Notes: a model not told the origin generated them from the letters alone. A DNA stretch of 60,311 nucleotides from Streptomyces sioyaensis (GCF_004122735.1 NZ_SDIF01000034.1:1-60311), one strand, 5' to 3'; shown: positions 41,666 through 50,690, counted from the first letter of the stretch. Translations and numbers: made by a program.

Positions 41666-42322
41666 ATGGGCGGCGTGACCACCAGCAACGTCGCCTCCCC
41701 CGGCCCCTCGTCGGTGCTCGGGCTCGCGCCCGTCCTCCCCGTCGTGGTGGTCCATGACGTCGCGGACGCCGTGCCGCTCGCCCGGGCGCTCGTCGCGGGC
41801 GGACTGCCCGCGATCGAGGTGACGCTGCGGACGTCCGCCGCGCTCGACGCGCTCCGCGCCATCGCCGACGAGGTCCCGGACGCGGTGCCGGGCGCGGGCA
41901 CCGTGCTGTCCCCCGCGCAGGCCGGGGTGGCCCGTGCGGCCGGCGCCCGGTTCCTGGTGAGCCCCGGGTGCACGCCCCGGCTACTGGGGGCGATGACGGA
42001 CTCGGGGGTGCCGTTCCTGCCGGGCGTCTCGACGGCCTCGGAGGTGGTGACCCTGCTGGAGGAGGGCATCACCGAGATGAAGTTCTTCCCGGCCGAGGCG
42101 GCGGGCGGCACCGCCTATCTGACCTCGCTGGCCGCGCCGCTGCCGCAGGCTCGCTTCTGCCCGACCGGCGGGATCGGCCCGGCGTCGGCACCGGCCTATC
42201 TGGCCCTGCCGAACGTCGGCTGCGTCGGCGGCTCCTGGATGCTGCCGGCCCGGGCGACGGCCGCCAAGGACTGGGGCCGGGTGCGCCAACTCGCCCGGGA
42301 CGCGGCGGCGTTGGCGGTCTGA
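41666..42322 (+). CDS. eda: 2-dehydro-3-deoxy-phosphogluconate / 4-hydroxy-2-oxoglutarate aldolase
   Basis: 218-aa class I aldolase with (beta/alpha)8 fold. Catalytic Glu is in PAIEVTLRTSAAL and the Schiff-base Lys in ITEMKFFPAEAAGG; phosphate-binding CPTGGI and VGGSWM complete the site. Cleaves KDPG to pyruvate and glyceraldehyde 3-phosphate. The start is either ATG 41666 or GTG 41675; neither has an ideal ribosome binding site. It stands alone, without other Entner-Doudoroff genes. Confidence 0.92.
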   Translation: MGGVTTSNVASPGPSSVLGLAPVLPVVVVHDVADAVPLARALVAGGLPAIEVTLRTSAALDALRAIADEVPDAVPGAGTVLSPAQAGVARAAGARFLVSPGCTPRLLGAMTDSGVPFLPGVSTASEVVTLLEEGITEMKFFPAEAAGGTAYLTSLAAPLPQARFCPTGGIGPASAPAYLALPNVGCVGGSWMLPARATAAKDWGRVRQLARDAAALAV

Positions 42323-42377
42323 CGGCCGCGGCGCAGGGCCCGCCCGATGGCTCAGGCCCTGCCCGATGACTCAAGGC

Positions 42378-43559
42378 CTACCGCAGATGTGCCGTCTCGT
42401 TCAGCAGCCGCACCGAGGCATTGCCGTCGGAGTAGTAGGCGACGGCGGAGAGGGAGGCCGCGGAGAGCTCCATCCGGAACAGCGCCTCCGGCGGGGCGCC
42501 CAGCGCCAGCCGGACCAGCGTCTTGACCGGCGTGACATGGGTGACCAGCAGGACGGTGCGGCCCGCGTACCGGGCCAGGAGCTTGTCGCGGGCGGCGGCG
42601 ACCCGGCGGGCGACCGCGGCGAAGGACTCGCCGCCTCCGGTGGGCTCCGCCTTCGCGGAGGCGAGCCACGCGTCGAGGTCCTCGGGGTAGCGCTCGCGCA
42701 CCTCGGCGAAGGTCAGCCCCTCCCACGCCCCGAAGTCCGTTTCCCGCAGGCCCTCCTCGATCCGGACCTCCAGCCCGAGCCGGGCCGCGACCGCCTCGGC
42801 GGTCTCCCGGCAGCGCCGCAGCGGTGAACTGACGACGGCCTGGATCGTGCCGCGGGCGGCGAGCGCGGCAGCGGTCGCCTCGGCCTGGCGGCGGCCGGCG
42901 GCGGAGAGTTCGGGGTCGGTGCCGCCGCTGCCGGAGAAGCGCTTCTCCGGCGTGAGCGCGGTCTCGCCGTGCCGCAGCAGGACGAAGGTGGCGGGCGGGC
43001 CGAGGTCGGGGCCCCAGCCGGCCGACGGTGCCTCGGCCGCCTCGTCGGCCGCCTCCGCGGAGGCGTCGGCGGCCCGAGCCGCGGCGCTGCGGGCCGGCGC
43101 CGCGGTGTCCAGCGCCGCCCGGGAGTCGCGCGGCTCCCACTGCTTGCCCGATTTCCCGGCGTCCATCGCCTCGTTGGCGAGCCGGTCCGCGTGCTTGTTC
43201 TGCGCGCGGGGGATCCACTCGTACGACACCCGGTCGGCCGGGAAGACCGACCGGGCCTCGGACGCCAGCGGCTTCATGTCCGGGTGCTTGATCTTCCAGC
43301 GCCCCGACATCTGCTCGACGACGAGCTTGGAGTCCATCCGCACCCGGATGCGGGCCTCGGGATCCAGGGCGTGCGCCGCCCGCAGGCCGGCCACCAGGCC
43401 CTTGTACTCGGCGACGTTGTTGGTCGCCGTACCGAGGAACTCGGCGGCCTCGGCGAGGGTTTCGCCCGTCTCCGGGTCGAGGACCACCGCGCCGTAGCCG
43501 GCCGGCCCCGGGTTGCCCCGGGAGCCGCCGTCCGCTTCGACGATCAGGGTGCGGGCCAT
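42378..43559 (-). CDS. Bifunctional RNase HI / acid phosphatase (CobC-like)
   Basis: 393 aa. The N-terminal RNase HI domain (1-135) shows the first Asp in IVEADGGSRGNPG, Glu in NNVAEYKGL, Asp in VRMDSKLVVEQM and the last acidic residue in NKHADRLANEAM. An Ala-rich linker (140-185) leads to a histidine phosphatase domain: LLRHGETALTPEKRFSG, SPLRRCRETAE, GLRETDFGAWEG and LLVTHVTPVK. This fusion is typical of actinobacteria (Rv2228c type), acting on RNA/DNA hybrids and on alpha-ribazole phosphate or similar. Start 3 nt after the zinc-ribbon gene stop: same operon. Confidence 0.93.
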   Translation of the reverse strand: MARTLIVEADGGSRGNPGPAGYGAVVLDPETGETLAEAAEFLGTATNNVAEYKGLVAGLRAAHALDPEARIRVRMDSKLVVEQMSGRWKIKHPDMKPLASEARSVFPADRVSYEWIPRAQNKHADRLANEAMDAGKSGKQWEPRDSRAALDTAAPARSAAARAADASAEAADEAAEAPSAGWGPDLGPPATFVLLRHGETALTPEKRFSGSGGTDPELSAAGRRQAEATAAALAARGTIQAVVSSPLRRCRETAEAVAARLGLEVRIEEGLRETDFGAWEGLTFAEVRERYPEDLDAWLASAKAEPTGGGESFAAVARRVAAARDKLLARYAGRTVLLVTHVTPVKTLVRLALGAPPEALFRMELSAASLSAVAYYSDGNASVRLLNETAHLR

Positions 43560-43562
43560 GGC

Positions 43563-44306
43563 CTACAGGCCCGAGTCGGGCGTACGGACCAGGATGCGGC
43601 TGCAGTTCTCGCAGCGCAGGACGGTGTCGGCGGCGGCCGCGCGGACATCGTTGACCTCGGTGATGTTCAGCTCCAGGCGGCAGCCCTCGCAGCGGCGCTG
43701 GTAGAGGCGGGCCGCGCCGACGCCGCCCTCCTTGGCACGGATCTTGTCGTAGAGCTTGAGGAGATCGGCCGGGATGTCGGCGACGGTCAGCTCGCGCTCC
43801 TTGGCGACCGTCGCACGCTCCGCCTCGATCTCGGCGTTCGCGGCGTCGCGGCGCGCGGTGGCGTCGTCGACCTTGGCCTGGATGGCCTCGACCCGGGAGG
43901 TGAGCTCGGTGACCCGCTCCTGGGCGGACTCCCGGCGCTCCATCACCTCCAGGACGATGTCTTCCAGGTCGCCCTGGCGCTTGGCCAGCGAGGCGAGTTC
44001 GCGCTGGAGGTTCTCCAGGTCCTTGGGAGAGGTGACGGCGCCGGAGTCCAGCCGCTTCTGGTCGCGGGCGGCGCGCTGGCGCACCTGGTCCACGTCCTGT
44101 TCGGCCTTGGTCTGCTCGCGGCTGGTGTCACTCTCCTCGGTCTGTGCGGCGACGAGGAGGTCGCGCTGCTGGATGAGGTCGGCCTCCAGAGTCTGCAGCT
44201 CGGCCAACTCGGGGAGGTTGTGGCCCCGGTGGGCGAGCTGGGTGAGCCGGACATCCAGGGCCTGGACGTCGAGAAGGCGGATCTGGTCGGCGGGCGCGGC
44301 GTTCAG
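43563..44306 (-). CDS. C4-type zinc ribbon coiled-coil protein, probable CTG start
   Basis: 247 aa. Residues 10-180 form a long antiparallel coiled coil (LLDVQALDVRLTQLAHR...QKRLDSGAVTSPKDLENLQRELASLAKRQ), followed by a C4 zinc ribbon, CEGCRLEL...LRCENCSRIL. Relatives occur next to nif3-like genes across bacteria. The conserved start NAAPADQIRLLDVQ has no ATG/GTG/TTG: the codon in place is CTG (44306), with AGGAG 7 nt upstream and a CTGA overlap with the stop of the upstream gene. I take it as a rare CTG initiation codon. Confidence 0.85.
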   Translation of the reverse strand: MNAAPADQIRLLDVQALDVRLTQLAHRGHNLPELAELQTLEADLIQQRDLLVAAQTEESDTSREQTKAEQDVDQVRQRAARDQKRLDSGAVTSPKDLENLQRELASLAKRQGDLEDIVLEVMERRESAQERVTELTSRVEAIQAKVDDATARRDAANAEIEAERATVAKERELTVADIPADLLKLYDKIRAKEGGVGAARLYQRRCEGCRLELNITEVNDVRAAAADTVLRCENCSRILVRTPDSGL

Positions 44307-45178
44307 CGTGGGGCTCCTGTGGTGTGCGTCGGGGCGAAGAGAGGGGTGGACGCCGCGTGGGCGGTCCAGGGGTCGGTGACCGTACGGGAAACATGCGTGC
44401 GCAGTCCCCAGTCGTGCCGGTCGGAGACCGCGTCGAGCTGGGCCGCGGCCTGCTCGCACCACGGCCACTCGGTGGCCCAGTGGGCGGCGTCGAGCAGCGC
44501 CGGCGGGCGGTCTCCGGTGGTCTGGACGGCCTCGGAGGCCGGGTGGTGGCGCAGGTCGGCAGTGAGGAAGGCATCCACACCGGCCGCGCGTACGGCGCCG
44601 AAGAGGCTGTCCCCGGAGCCGCCGGAGACGGCGAGGGTCCGGATCTCGCGGTCCGGGTCGCCGGCCGCCCGGATGCCCTGCGCGGTGGCGGGCAGCCGGC
44701 CGGCCGCGTACGACGCGAGGTCGGTCAGCGTCATCGGATGCGGCAGCTCGCAGATCCGGCCCAGGCCGCGGCGGCCCGCCGGATCGTCCGGATCCGGCAC
44801 CAGCGGGCCGAGGATGCGCAGATCCAGGGCGCCGGCCAGGGCGTCGGAGACACCGGGGTCGGCGGTGTCGGCGTTGGTGTGCGCGACGTGCAGGGCGATG
44901 TCGTGCTTGATCAGGGTGTGCACGATCTTGCCCTTGAAGGTCGAGGCCGCGACCGTCGTCGTACCGCGCAGATACAGCGGATGGTGGGTGACGAGGAGGT
45001 CGGCGCCGAGCCGCACCGCCTCGTCGGCGACCTCCTGGACCGGGTCGACGGCGAACAGCACACGGCGGACCTCGCTGCCGGGATCACCGCAGACCGTGCC
45101 GACGGCGTCCCACCCTTCGGCCCGCTCGGGGGGCCAGAGGGCGTCGAGCGCGGAGAGGACTTCAGACAGTACGGGCAC
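44303..45178 (-). CDS. Nif3-like dinuclear metal centre protein
   Basis: 291 aa. Metal ligands appear in LLVTHHPLYLRG (His-His), VAHTNADTADPGVSDALA (His and Asp region) and LLDAAHWATEWPW (His and Glu). Family members form hexameric toroids; GTP cyclohydrolase-like or DNA-related roles have been proposed, none settled. GTG 45178 (VPVLSEVLSALDALWPP) is chosen with GGAGG 13 nt away; GTG 45211 upstream is the alternative. First gene of a three-gene operon with the zinc-ribbon and RNase H proteins. Confidence 0.88.
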   Translation of the reverse strand: MPVLSEVLSALDALWPPERAEGWDAVGTVCGDPGSEVRRVLFAVDPVQEVADEAVRLGADLLVTHHPLYLRGTTTVAASTFKGKIVHTLIKHDIALHVAHTNADTADPGVSDALAGALDLRILGPLVPDPDDPAGRRGLGRICELPHPMTLTDLASYAAGRLPATAQGIRAAGDPDREIRTLAVSGGSGDSLFGAVRAAGVDAFLTADLRHHPASEAVQTTGDRPPALLDAAHWATEWPWCEQAAAQLDAVSDRHDWGLRTHVSRTVTDPWTAHAASTPLFAPTHTTGAPR

Positions 45179-45422
45179 GGGTGGAAGGTTACCTCCCAGC
45201 TGTGACACCGCGCGGGCCGTCTCGCACGGGGCCCCGTGGCCACGGTAGGGCCCGGCGTACCGGGGCCCGCCACCCCGCGGCCGGCGGGCCGATGCACAGC
45301 CGCTCCGTCTGGGACCGGCGAACCGGACAACTGCCATCCTTATGCGTGAAGTGCGGCAACTCGCCCTGTTCGGCCGGACGTGCGAAACCTACCTTCGGTT
45401 GCCGACTGGAGGTGACCGCCCG

Positions 45423-47150
45423 ATGACGATCTGTGCCACCGAGGACGCCACGGCGCCCGCGCGCCCGCAGCGCGCGACCCTGACGATCGCCGCCGACGGC
45501 TCGTACGCCGCCCGGCTCGCCCGTCACGACGACGCGGCCGGCAGCTGGTTCCCGGAGCGCTGGACGCTGAGCGGCCCCGAGCCGTACGCCGTGCCGCTGC
45601 AGGGCACCCAGCCCGAGGAGCCGGACAGCGCCCTGCTGCCGCTGGCGGACGGACGGGTGCTCATCGCGCGCCGGGTCGCCGACCGCTTCGCCGTCTCGCT
45701 GCTCTACCCGGCGGGCCCCGGAACCGGCGAACTCCTGCTGGGCGCGGTGCAGGCGCCCGAGCTGACCCTGCTGCCGCCCGCGCCGGACGGGACCCGCGGC
45801 TACGCCCTGGCGCCCGGGGCGCAGCACACCACGCTGTGGCTGCTGCACGGCGGCGCGGGCGGGCCCGAGCCGGTCGCCGAGATCCCGGGGCGCTGCTCGG
45901 GCGGCGTCTGGCTGGACCGCGCCGGCCGGCTGCTGGCACTGGACCGTCAATGGGCGGGCCGGACGAAGGCGATCACGGTCGACCTGGAACGGGGCGGCGA
46001 GACCGGCCCGCTGCTACAGATCACCGAGGACAGCAACGACCGTCTGCTGCTTGCCGATCCGGACAGCGGACTGCTGCTGGTCCGGTCGGACGCGCCGGGC
46101 CAGGACCGGCTCGGCTGGGGCGTACTGGGCAGCCGGCTGCCGGTGCGCTTCCCGGAGTGCCTGCATCCCGTCGGCGCGACGGTCACCCCGTTCGCGGTGC
46201 AGCCACGGCAGATGCTGGCACCGGAGAGCTGCGCGGTGGCCTTCCGGCTGGACGGCGCGCACGGCACCTGGCTGGGCGTCTGGCGCCCCTCGGTACGCCA
46301 GCTGCGCCAATTCCCGGCGCCCCAGGGGTGGCTGACGGGGGCCGGGTTGTGGACGGCGGCCGGCGCACTCCTGCTGCCGTACGCGACGGCGGCGGAGCCG
46401 TGCGGGGTGGCGCGGGTGGCTTCGCCGGCGGGGGCGGTGGGGGCTGAGGGGCCAGGTCGGGCGGTCGTGCCTGAGCGGCCGGTTCGGGCGGCCCGGCTTG
46501 TGGGGCCTGGCCGGATGGTGGCGCCTGAGCGGGCGGTTGGGGCCGTGGAGCCCCCGCGGGTGGTGGTGCCGCAGCAGCCGGTTCGGGCGGTGGAGTCCCC
46601 GCAGCAGGTCCGGGCGATGGAACCGCCACAACAGGCTTGGGCGGTGGAGCCCGCACGGGCGATGGCGCCACCGGTGGAGCAGGTGCGACTGGTGCGACCG
46701 GTGCGAACGGCAGGACAAATGCGGCCGATGGAGCCGGTGCGGCCGGCCCCGCCAAGAAGCCCGTGGAAACTGGTCGGCCCCCTGAGACCGGTGCAGGGCC
46801 CGCCTTCCGGGGTGCCTTGCGTGATGCCCGCCGAGGCCCCGTCCGGAGCGGACGCAGGAGCAGAGGCAGAAGCGGATGCCGGGACGGGGGCCGGGACGGG
46901 GGCCGGGACGGGCACGGCATTGGGCACCGTAGCGGTCGCCGCATCGGGCACCGTGGCGGTCGCCGCATCGGGCACCGCGTCAGGCACCGGAAATGGCGGG
47001 GGGATTGTCCCGGATACGGAGGAAACCGACAACCGCTCCACATCATCTGCACAACCCCGCGCCGTGGCCGGGGAACCGCAGCGGAGCGCCGCACATCCCC
47101 CTTTGTGCAGGCCAGTTCCCTTGCAACAAGCACCTCAGGCGGCACGGTAG
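45423..47150 (+). CDS. Hypothetical propeller-like protein with repetitive tail
   Basis: 575 aa. Residues 20-320 contain repeated short beta segments (PLADGRVLIARRVADRFAVSLLYP, GVWLDRAGRLLALDRQWAGRTKAITVDL, LLLADPDSGLLLVRSDAPGQD) that suggest a beta-propeller. Residues 325-460 are repeats of V(R/G)A(V/M)EPP..., and 490-530 are Gly-Thr-Ala repeats, including two exact 8-residue copies of GTVAVAAS encoded by 24-bp repeats at 46923-46970. GGAGG lies 10 nt before ATG 45423. No family recognised for the tail; its length may vary among strains. Confidence 0.7.
   Translation: MTICATEDATAPARPQRATLTIAADGSYAARLARHDDAAGSWFPERWTLSGPEPYAVPLQGTQPEEPDSALLPLADGRVLIARRVADRFAVSLLYPAGPGTGELLLGAVQAPELTLLPPAPDGTRGYALAPGAQHTTLWLLHGGAGGPEPVAEIPGRCSGGVWLDRAGRLLALDRQWAGRTKAITVDLERGGETGPLLQITEDSNDRLLLADPDSGLLLVRSDAPGQDRLGWGVLGSRLPVRFPECLHPVGATVTPFAVQPRQMLAPESCAVAFRLDGAHGTWLGVWRPSVRQLRQFPAPQGWLTGAGLWTAAGALLLPYATAAEPCGVARVASPAGAVGAEGPGRAVVPERPVRAARLVGPGRMVAPERAVGAVEPPRVVVPQQPVRAVESPQQVRAMEPPQQAWAVEPARAMAPPVEQVRLVRPVRTAGQMRPMEPVRPAPPRSPWKLVGPLRPVQGPPSGVPCVMPAEAPSGADAGAEAEADAGTGAGTGAGTGTALGTVAVAASGTVAVAASGTASGTGNGGGIVPDTEETDNRSTSSAQPRAVAGEPQRSAAHPPLCRPVPLQQAPQAAR
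46882..46970. repeat. Minisatellites inside the propeller-like gene
   Basis: Three 12-bp copies of GGGACGGGGGCC near 46882-46914 and two 24-bp copies (46923-46946 and 46947-46970, one mismatch). All are multiples of 3 and keep the frame. Confidence 0.75.
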
Positions 47151-47310
47151 ACCCGGTGGAGCGCCATTTCCCGCCCCGTTAGAATTTCGGGCGGGGGCAG
47201 CGCAGCCGGTTGACCGGCCACCGGCCGTGCCGTTTCGGGGTCAGCCTTGGCGGTCGTCGGGCGAGGTCCCGACGCGTACAGCTGTAAGCGATCCGACGGA
47301 GACTCTTTTC

Positions 47311-47481
47311 ATGTCCGAAGCCCGAACCGACACGACCCAGGCGCGCCCCCAGGAGGCATCCGCCCAGGCCGCCGAGGCCGCAAGCTCCGGCAGGCACCGT
47401 GGCCCGGCCGCCGCCGCGGAGGAGTCCGGCCCCGCCGCCCATGGCCGGCACCGCCGGGACAAGCAGCCGCAGGACGCGTAA
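47311..47481 (+). CDS. Small Ala/Gln-rich hypothetical protein
   Basis: 56 aa, low complexity: MSEARTDTTQARPQEASAQA, then a conserved end SSGRHRGPAAAAEESGPAAHGRHRRDKQ with a duplicated GRHR motif, recalled as a small conserved Streptomyces protein. GGAG lies 9 nt before the ATG. A strong hairpin follows. Disordered; function unknown. Confidence 0.7.
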   Translation: MSEARTDTTQARPQEASAQAAEAASSGRHRGPAAAAEESGPAAHGRHRRDKQPQDA

Positions 47482-47519
47482 GGCCGGTCCGGCGGTCCTG
47501 ACCGCCGACCGCACACCAC

Positions 47520-47563
47520 AGCCGTGGCCGCCACACCGCATTGCGCGGGTGGCGGCCACGGCT
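47520..47563. terminator. Strong bidirectional hairpin
   Basis: 15-bp perfect stem (AGCCGTGGCCGCCAC / GTGGCGGCCACGGCT) with a 14-nt loop, between the convergent small-protein gene and SDR gene. Confidence 0.8.
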
Positions 47564-47589
47564 CGTCCGTAGGTGCGGCGCGGCCGGCC

Positions 47590-48531
47590 TCAGCCGTGTT
47601 TGAGGCCCAGCACCTCGGCCGCCGCGAAGGTCTCGTTCGCCGGGCGCTGCGCGTAATACGGCGTCAGCAGCTCATCCAGCTCCGCGTAGCTGAACACCTC
47701 CTTCGCGGTGTCGAACTTGGCGGCGATCCGCGGTCGTTCGGCGATCGCGACCATGCCGCCGTGCACGACCAGCAGCTGCCCGTTGACCTGGGCGGCGGCC
47801 GGTGCGGCGAGATAGCCGACGAGCGGGGCGACGTGTTCGGGCGCGAGCGGGTCCAGGGCGCCGTCCTCGGGCTCCTGGAAGCCGGCGAAGACGTCCTCGG
47901 TCATCCGGGTGCGGGCGCGCGGGCAGATCGCGTTGGCGGTCACGCCGTATTTGCCGAGCGCCAGCGCCGTGGAGGTCGTCAGGCCGACGATGCCGCCCTT
48001 GGCCGCCGCGTAGTTGGGCTGGCCCGCCGAGCCCGCGAGGAAGGCCTCGGAGGAGGTGTTGATGATCCGGCCGTGGACCGGGCCGCCGGCCGCCTTGGCG
48101 CGCTCGCGCCAGTGGACAGCGGCGAAGTGCGTGGTGTTGAAGTGGCCCTTGAGGTGGACGCGGATGACCGAGTCCCACTCGTCCTCGGTCATCGAGAACA
48201 CCATCCGGTCGCGGAGAATGCCCGCGTTGTTGACCAGGATGTCGAGCTTTCCGTACGTCTCGACCGCCAGCTGTACCAGGGCGCGGGCCTGTGCGTGGTC
48301 GGCGACGTCACCGAGGTGGGCGACCGCCCGGCCGCCCGCCGCACGGATCTCGGCGGCGACGTCCTCGGCGGGCGCGGCGCTGGCCTCGCCGGAACCGTCG
48401 CGGCCCGGCTGTCCGTAGTCGTTGACCACGACCTGTGCGCCGAGGCGGGCGAGTTCAAGGGCTTCTGCGCGGCCCAGGCCGCGCCCGGCACCGGTGACGA
48501 TCGCGGTCAGGCCCTCCAGTGGCTGTGCCAT
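47590..48531 (-). CDS. SDR oxidoreductase, 3-hydroxyacyl-CoA dehydrogenase-like
   Basis: 313 aa. Cofactor motif VTGAGRGLGRAEALELARLGAQVVVND (NAD-type Asp after beta2), NNAG, catalytic Ser in INTSSEA and Tyr-x3-Lys in PNYAAAKGG. An insertion GQPGRDGSGEASAAPAEDVAAEI after beta2 and the long C-terminus match the dehydrogenase domain of peroxisomal multifunctional enzyme 2 and its mycobacterial relatives acting on (3R)-hydroxyacyl- or steroid-CoA. AGGA precedes ATG 48531. Third gene of a leftward set with the alcohol dehydrogenase and MaoC genes. Confidence 0.87.
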   Translation of the reverse strand: MAQPLEGLTAIVTGAGRGLGRAEALELARLGAQVVVNDYGQPGRDGSGEASAAPAEDVAAEIRAAGGRAVAHLGDVADHAQARALVQLAVETYGKLDILVNNAGILRDRMVFSMTEDEWDSVIRVHLKGHFNTTHFAAVHWRERAKAAGGPVHGRIINTSSEAFLAGSAGQPNYAAAKGGIVGLTTSTALALGKYGVTANAICPRARTRMTEDVFAGFQEPEDGALDPLAPEHVAPLVGYLAAPAAAQVNGQLLVVHGGMVAIAERPRIAAKFDTAKEVFSYAELDELLTPYYAQRPANETFAAAEVLGLKHG

Positions 48532-48632
48532 TCCTGTCCTCTCCAGTCCAGTCCTCTTGGAGCGTGGTGCGGGCGATGGTGCGGGGGATGGCGCGGTAGG
48601 CGGGGGGTGTCCCCTAAGGGGGCCGGGGGCCG

Positions 48633-49709
48633 TCAGATCTCGATGCAGGTGCGCAGTGCGGTGCCGGAGCGCATCTGGTCCAGGGCGTCGTTGATCTCGG
48701 CCAGTCGGACGCGGTGGGTGATCAGGCCTTCCAGGTCGATCCGGCCGGCCCGCCACAGGGCGATGGCCCGCTCGTAGGAGCGCAGCACATCCGCGCCGCC
48801 GTACAGGGACGGCAGGATCCGCTTCTCGTCGAAGAACAGCTCGAACATGTTGACCTGGAAGGTGTCGTCCATGGCGCCCGCGCCGACCACGCACAGCGTG
48901 CCGCCGCGCCGGGTCATTTCGTAGGCGGTACGGGCGGTGGCGGACTTGCCGACCACCTCGAAGACGTAGTCGAAGCCCTCCCCCGCGGTGATCCGGGCCT
49001 TGGCATCGGCGAACTCCTCGGGGGCGACGGCTTCGGTGGCGCCGAAGCGGAGCGCGGCCTCCCGGCGGGCCGGCACCGGGTCGACGGCGATGATCTCGGC
49101 CGCCCCGCAGGCCTTCGCACCCTGGATGACGGATATCCCGACACCGCCGCAGCCGATCACCGCGACCGAGGACGCGGCCGCCACCCGGGCGGTGTTGAGG
49201 GCGGCGCCGAGCCCGGTGGTGACACCGCAGCCGATCAGCGCGGCGATCTCGTACGGGACGTCGTCCGGGATCGGGACCGCGCAGTTGGCGGGGACCACGA
49301 CCTCCTCGGCAAAGGTGCCGGTGCCGGCGAAGCCGAAGACGTCCCCGCCGGGGCGCCGGAAGTTGGGCGTGCCGGCGTTCATGAATCCGGCCAGGCACAG
49401 ATGGGTCTGGCCGCGCTTGCAGGACGGACAGCTGCCGCACGCGGGCAGCCAGCACATCAGCACGCGGTCGCCCTGGCCGAGCCCGGTGACGCCGTCGCCG
49501 ACGTCGAGGATCTCCCCCGCGCCCTCGTGCCCCGGGACGAACGGGGCGGGCTGGGGCAGCACCCCGCTCATCGCCGAGAGGTCGGAGTGGCACAGCCCGG
49601 TCGCCCGGATCCGGATCCTGACCTTGCCGGGGCCGAAGCCCACCGCCTCGATGTCGTCGAGGACTTCGAGCTTGTCCTGGCCTGTCTCGTGCTGTACGGC
49701 TGCGCGCAT
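48633..49709 (-). CDS. Zn-dependent MDR alcohol dehydrogenase
   Basis: 358 aa. Catalytic zinc ligands Cys in ATGLCHSDLSAM, His-Glu in VPGHEGAGEI and Cys in IGCGVTTG; structural zinc Cys cluster CGSCPSCKRGQTHLC; nucleotide motif VIGCGGVGISVIQGAKACGA followed by VDP (NAD type). Class III-like subgroup often found with beta-oxidation genes in actinobacteria. Substrate unknown; context suggests a fatty or sterol-derived alcohol. Confidence 0.9.
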   Translation of the reverse strand: MRAAVQHETGQDKLEVLDDIEAVGFGPGKVRIRIRATGLCHSDLSAMSGVLPQPAPFVPGHEGAGEILDVGDGVTGLGQGDRVLMCWLPACGSCPSCKRGQTHLCLAGFMNAGTPNFRRPGGDVFGFAGTGTFAEEVVVPANCAVPIPDDVPYEIAALIGCGVTTGLGAALNTARVAAASSVAVIGCGGVGISVIQGAKACGAAEIIAVDPVPARREAALRFGATEAVAPEEFADAKARITAGEGFDYVFEVVGKSATARTAYEMTRRGGTLCVVGAGAMDDTFQVNMFELFFDEKRILPSLYGGADVLRSYERAIALWRAGRIDLEGLITHRVRLAEINDALDQMRSGTALRTCIEI

Positions 49710-49739
49710 GTCACGGCTCCTCTCGGTTGTGTGGCTGCC

Positions 49740-49800
49740 CCGACTGCCCTGGCTCCCCTGGCTCCCCTGACTCCTCTGGCTCCTCTGGCTCTTCTGACCG
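49740..49800. repeat. 9-bp minisatellite in the MaoC-alcohol dehydrogenase gap
   Basis: About six imperfect copies of CTGGCTCC(C/T)CT-like 9-mers (CTCCCCTGG, CTCCTCTGG and variants). It fills most of the 105-nt gap upstream of the alcohol dehydrogenase gene, where its ribosome binding site should be. Confidence 0.7.
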
Positions 49801-49814
49801 CCCCGGCCGCTTCC

Positions 49815-50690
49815 CTAGTGGTGCGCCACCACGGTGTCCGCCAGAACGGGTGCGTCGTCCCGGTCGGCCGCCGTCACCGACACCTGCACACGGCCCGGCT
49901 CCCGCCACATACGGAGGCGCAGCGTCTCGCCCGGGAAGACGACGCCGGCGAACCGGGTGGCATACGACGTCACCCGGGAGACCTCGCCCCCGAGCACCGT
50001 GTCGACCACGGCCTTGAGGGTCACCCCGTAGGTGCACAGCCCGTGCAGAATCGGCCGGTCGAAGCCGGCGAGCGCGGCGAACTCCGGATCGGCGTGCAAC
50101 GGGTTCCAGTCGCCGGAGAGGCGGTAGAGCAGCGCCTGGTCCTCGCGGATCCGGCGCTCGGTGTGCAGGTCCGGGGCGCGCTCGGGGAGTTCGAGGCGTG
50201 CGGAGGGGCCGCGTTCGCCGCCGAAGCCGCCCTCACCGCGGACGAAGATCTGGGTGTCGCAGGTCCACAACGGGCCGTCCTCGTCGGCGATTTCGGAGCG
50301 CAGCACGATGACCGCGGCCTTGCCCTTGTCGTACACGGCGGGGACGGAGGAGGTCTGGGTCGCACGGCCGCGCACGGGGAGGGGGCGGTGCACGGTGACG
50401 GTCTGACCGCCGTGCAGGACCGCGGCGAGGTCGACGTCGATACCCGGGGCGGAGAGTCCGCCGGCGAGGGCCATCCCCCCGCCCGCGACGGTCGCGAAGC
50501 TGGGCAGGACGTGCAGTGCGCTCTCCAGGGTGTAGCGCAGTTCGTCCGGGTCGGTAGCGGGGTGCGGCTTCTCCGGCGTGGCCGCGCCGGCGCCGATACC
50601 GAGGTGGTAGAGCTGGACGTCCTTGTGGTCCCAGGCGAGTTCGGTGATCCGCGGCTCGGCGGAGGTGGCCTTGGCGGCGTCGATGGGCAT
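49815..50690 (-). CDS. MaoC-like enoyl-CoA hydratase 2 (double hot-dog)
   Basis: 291 aa. The N-terminal half is a non-catalytic hot-dog domain; the C-terminal half bears the hydratase 2 motif YRLSGDWNPLHADPEFAALAGFDRPILHG with the catalytic Asp and His (D-x4-H). It adds water to trans-2-enoyl-CoA to give (3R)-hydroxyacyl-CoA, the substrate type for the SDR two genes downstream. Length and halves match eukaryotic and mycobacterial hydratase 2. I use ATG 50690 (MPIDAAKATS); GGAG lies 15 nt upstream. The 16-bp palindrome at 50812 lies 122 nt upstream. Confidence 0.88.
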   Translation of the reverse strand: MPIDAAKATSAEPRITELAWDHKDVQLYHLGIGAGAATPEKPHPATDPDELRYTLESALHVLPSFATVAGGGMALAGGLSAPGIDVDLAAVLHGGQTVTVHRPLPVRGRATQTSSVPAVYDKGKAAVIVLRSEIADEDGPLWTCDTQIFVRGEGGFGGERGPSARLELPERAPDLHTERRIREDQALLYRLSGDWNPLHADPEFAALAGFDRPILHGLCTYGVTLKAVVDTVLGGEVSRVTSYATRFAGVVFPGETLRLRMWREPGRVQVSVTAADRDDAPVLADTVVAHH

